Assembly: GCF_012863495.1 (NCBI RefSeq)
Contig: NZ_JAAVJL010000001.1
Span: forward strand, 2,971,501 to 3,035,500
Origin: Pseudanabaena yagii GIHE-NHR1
GTDB taxonomy: Bacteria > Cyanobacteriota > Cyanobacteriia > Pseudanabaenales > Pseudanabaenaceae
Direction of reading: 5' to 3'
Length of the DNA: 64,000 nt
Of this stretch, positions 61,579 to 64,000 are shown piece after piece (position 1 is the stretch's first letter; each line of letters opens with the position of its first letter). The notes beneath the pieces are model-generated. The model was given only the letters and a program-made list of their open reading frames with translations. It searched no databases and was not told the DNA's origin. Position numbers and translations under genes: made by a program.

Positions 61579-64000
61579 TTACAAGCCATTGCTGATCGCA
61601 AAAAATGCTGACCAGTAATTCGGATGATTAAACTTGTCTGATTTAATCAAGGTGACTTGTGCTCTATGCAAAGCCTCAATCGCTGTGACATCACCTTTTT
61701 GCAATTCCCGATAAAAAGCTGCCATCAAAGCTTGAGTCCCATCATCATTGACAGACCAGAGCGAAGCGATCGCCTGTTTTGCCCCTGCCTTCTGCACCTG
61801 ATAGCCAAAGCCTAAGATTTCTACACCACTGCCAAGTTTTCCTACTCCCGTCTGACAGGCACTCAAGATAATCAAATCGATATTGGGAATCTGCCAATCG
61901 GTAATTTCATTGAGACGGATTTTGTCGCCATTGCCAAAGATGATAAAGGAGTTGTCTGGCGCACCAGTGTTAAATTCGGCATGGGTGGCTAGGTGGAGAA
62001 TATTATGGTTTTTGAATTTCGATTCAATGGCTTGGCGACTAAATTGTTCTTCGATCAGGGTGACTGAGTTTTGGAAAGAGTTGGCGATCGCTTGGACTTC
62101 TCTGACGGTTGCAGGTAAGGCTGTTTGTCCAAACTTGCGATCGCCTGCTTTTCCGCCAAAGGCTCCTGCGAGGATGTTGGGTGCGTTTTTGGGTTGGGAT
62201 GAGAAGTCAAAAAGGGTATAGGCAATGAGGTTGCTAATCTGGTATTTCTCAACTAGCCATTGTTTACCGTCATAGAGTGCGGCGATGGGGATGTAGCGCA
62301 GTTGTCCATCGGGGGCATAGAGGATTGTTTTGGCTTTGAATTGAACAAGTTCGGCTTCGATGGGTTTAATCAGGAGGTTATAGAGTTGGATTGATGGCTC
62401 TTTGAAGTCCTCAGAACCAGCATCAAGGAGTCCTGACCTAAAGTCATTAATTAAGGTTTCTAATTGGTCTTTGGAGATTTTAGTGGTGCGGCGGATGGGG
62501 AGGTTGTTGGGGGCAAAGAGGATAATTTCGAGGCGATCGCCTAAGATGAATGGATAGAGTAATACGGTTCCTTGTGGGATTTGGTTGAGATAGTCGGGAA
62601 CTTTGTTGATTTCGGTTTTGGGAAGTTGTTGAATTTGATTGGCAAGTTGATTGTTGATGTCTTGGCTATTGTCTGGGTTAATGGTTAACAGCTTATCGCT
62701 AATAGCTAATTCTGGCGCTAATAGTCTGACTCCCTGTGCGGATCTGTCGCTGCCTTTGATGTTTTTGAGGTAGTCTTCGAGTTCTTGGACTTTGAGGAGG
62801 TCGAGGACTTGCAGGGCTTCGATGATGCGGTTTTGTTGGAGAAGGATGTCTGCGAGGGCGCGATAGGTAGATTCGACGGTGGCTAAATAGGATTGTTGGA
62901 GGTCTTTATCGAGTTTTTTGATGTCTTTGCGAATCGCTTCGCGGACGTTGATCGATTGCTTGTAAAAGAGAATCGCTAGTTCGGGGCGTTTGGCTCTGGA
63001 TAATACAATTCCTAGATTTGCGAGAGCATAACCTTCGACATTCCTATCACCGATTTCTCTAGCAATGGTCAATGCTTGCTGAAGAGAAATCATCACTTCT
63101 TGATCTCGATTCAGGTTATCGTAGGCAATAGCTAAGTTATTTAGTTCACTGATTTCACCACGGCGGTATTTAATTTCCCGTGCGATTGCTAAGCTTTGCA
63201 GATGGAAATTGATTGCCCTGTCATATTTGCCGATGGAACTGTGTACAAGTCCCAAATTCCCCAGCGCTTCCCCTTCTCCCTGACGATTTTTGACTTCCTG
63301 CGAGATTGCTAAACTTTGCAGATAGTATTCAATCGCTTTGTCATATTTACCGAGGTTTCGGTAAGCTTGACCCAGATTTCCCAGCGCCCTTCCCTCTCCG
63401 AGACGGTCTTTGATTTCCCGTTTGATTTCTAAGCTTTGCAGATTGAACTCAATCGCTTTATCATATTTGCCGAGTTCTTGGTAAGCACCACCCAGATTTC
63501 CCAGCGTATTCCCCTCGCCGAGACGATCTTTGATTTCCCTTGCGATCGCTAATACTTGCTGTAGGTTCTCGATCGCTTTGTCATATTTGCCGAGGGAATA
63601 GTAAGCATTTCCTAGATTTCCCAGAGCATTTCCCTCACCGAGACGGTTTTTAATTTCCCGCGCGATCGCTAAACTTTGTAGTTGGTATTCGATCGCTTTT
63701 TCATATTTTCCGAGGTTTGTGTAAGCGAGTCCTAGATTTCCCAGCGCATTCCCCTCGCCGAGACGGTCTTTGATTTCCCGCGCGATCGCTAAACTTTGTA
63801 GTTGGTATTCGATCGCTTTTTCATATTTTCCGAGGTTTGTGTAAGCGAGTCCTAGATTTCCCAGCGACTGTCCCTCGCCTCTACGGTCTTTGATTTCCCT
63901 CGCGATTTCTAAGCTTTGCAGTTGGAACTCGAACTCTTTGTCATATTTGCCGAGTTTTCGGTAAGCGAGTCCCAGATTTCCCAGCGAGGCTCCCTCACCG
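61579..64000 (-). CDS. TPR-CHAT protein 4, 5-prime end outside the window
   Basis: The frame is open from the right edge of the window to the stop at 61579 (at least 807 codons). TPR units of exactly 40 residues (NLGKYEKAIEYQLQSLAIAREIKDRLGEGNAL and similar) begin at the edge and continue to about 63000. The CHAT domain follows with catalytic His in HLATHAEFN and Cys in LSACQTGVG. Internal TTG codons near 63255 are not starts, because homologous TPR sequence runs unbroken above them. Neighbouring TPR units at 63661-63780 and 63781-63840 are nearly identical at the DNA level. Confidence 0.9.
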   Translation of the reverse strand, partial: GEGASLGNLGLAYRKLGKYDKEFEFQLQSLEIAREIKDRRGEGQSLGNLGLAYTNLGKYEKAIEYQLQSLAIAREIKDRLGEGNALGNLGLAYTNLGKYEKAIEYQLQSLAIAREIKNRLGEGNALGNLGNAYYSLGKYDKAIENLQQVLAIAREIKDRLGEGNTLGNLGGAYQELGKYDKAIEFNLQSLEIKREIKDRLGEGRALGNLGQAYRNLGKYDKAIEYYLQSLAISQEVKNRQGEGEALGNLGLVHSSIGKYDRAINFHLQSLAIAREIKYRRGEISELNNLAIAYDNLNRDQEVMISLQQALTIAREIGDRNVEGYALANLGIVLSRAKRPELAILFYKQSINVREAIRKDIKKLDKDLQQSYLATVESTYRALADILLQQNRIIEALQVLDLLKVQELEDYLKNIKGSDRSAQGVRLLAPELAISDKLLTINPDNSQDINNQLANQIQQLPKTEINKVPDYLNQIPQGTVLLYPFILGDRLEIILFAPNNLPIRRTTKISKDQLETLINDFRSGLLDAGSEDFKEPSIQLYNLLIKPIEAELVQFKAKTILYAPDGQLRYIPIAALYDGKQWLVEKYQISNLIAYTLFDFSSQPKNAPNILAGAFGGKAGDRKFGQTALPATVREVQAIANSFQNSVTLIEEQFSRQAIESKFKNHNILHLATHAEFNTGAPDNSFIIFGNGDKIRLNEITDWQIPNIDLIILSACQTGVGKLGSGVEILGFGYQVQKAGAKQAIASLWSVNDDGTQALMAAFYRELQKGDVTAIEALHRAQVTLIKSDKFNHPNYWSAFFAISNGL

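Noticed and set aside
61579-63255. CHAT gene 4 starting at the TTG near 63255
   Set aside because: The frame is open to the window edge and encodes further TPR units, so the true start lies beyond 64000.

Overview
The window is chromosomal DNA of a filamentous-type cyanobacterium. I infer a Pseudanabaena-like organism from three things: the high-frequency octamer GCGATCGC is scattered through nearly every gene, there is a stand-alone high-light-inducible protein gene, and the housekeeping genes have a cyanobacterial protein flavour. The assignment to order or genus is inference. No rRNA, tRNA or CRISPR array was seen.

Region 1 (1-20.0 kb) is mostly core genome. It holds the start of a CheY-like regulator, a two-gene signalling operon (REC-wHTH-HPt-REC-REC-GGDEF regulator plus CHASE3-PAS histidine kinase), the PLP-homeostasis protein YggS, a RelN/RelE-type toxin-antitoxin pair, pheT, an SDR protein, a MAPEG protein, a LuxR-type regulator, a YacP-type NYN ribonuclease, a 48-residue HLIP, an ATP-grasp ligase, alaS, a YggT protein, purB and a SIMPL-domain protein. 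Most genes end in long-stem hairpins that look like (often bidirectional) terminators.

Region 2 (20.1-23.9 kb) is an accessory three-gene block: a minimal nucleotidyltransferase (MNT), a P-loop ATPase and a protein with a degenerate NTPase-like N-terminus followed by about eight nearly identical 40-residue TPR units. It resembles a conflict or signalling module whose function I cannot name. Region 3 (23.9-28.3 kb) returns to ordinary genes (DUF2834, fructosamine kinase family, LapA-like, scpA, PPC-domain protein). A NACHT NTPase follows on the minus strand (28.3-30.5 kb).

Region 4 (31.1-34.5 kb) is a compact set of sensor and switch proteins: a single-domain protoglobin, a V4R-like protein, a Roadblock/LC7 protein, a small Ras-like GTPase and a PATAN (DUF4388) protein. 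Together they look like a gas- or redox-responsive GTPase polarity module. An SDR protein and an inositol-monophosphatase-family enzyme follow.

Region 5 (36.2-42.3 kb) is a toxin-antitoxin graveyard. It contains a Uma2 nuclease, a DUF2281 antitoxin with a truncated VapC remnant, and a DUF433/DUF5615 pair broken by an IS1-family element with a clean 8-bp target duplication. An intact RelE/HTH pair behind a perfect palindrome sits between two copies of the start of a large LRR-Roco GTPase gene.

Region 6 (42.3-50.2 kb) has folC, an NTF2-like protein, a membrane protein and a MarR regulator divergent from an RND efflux pair whose pump carries a histidine-rich cytoplasmic linker. Region 7 (50.2-64.0 kb) is a tandem array of four exported TPR-CHAT (caspase-like) paralogues on the minus strand. 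One is split by an IS4-family element with a 9-bp target duplication. A PD-(D/E)XK Rpn-family nuclease and a lipoprotein lie among them, and the last paralogue runs off the window. Several families of short palindromic or terminal-inverted-repeat elements (MITE-like) are scattered between genes.
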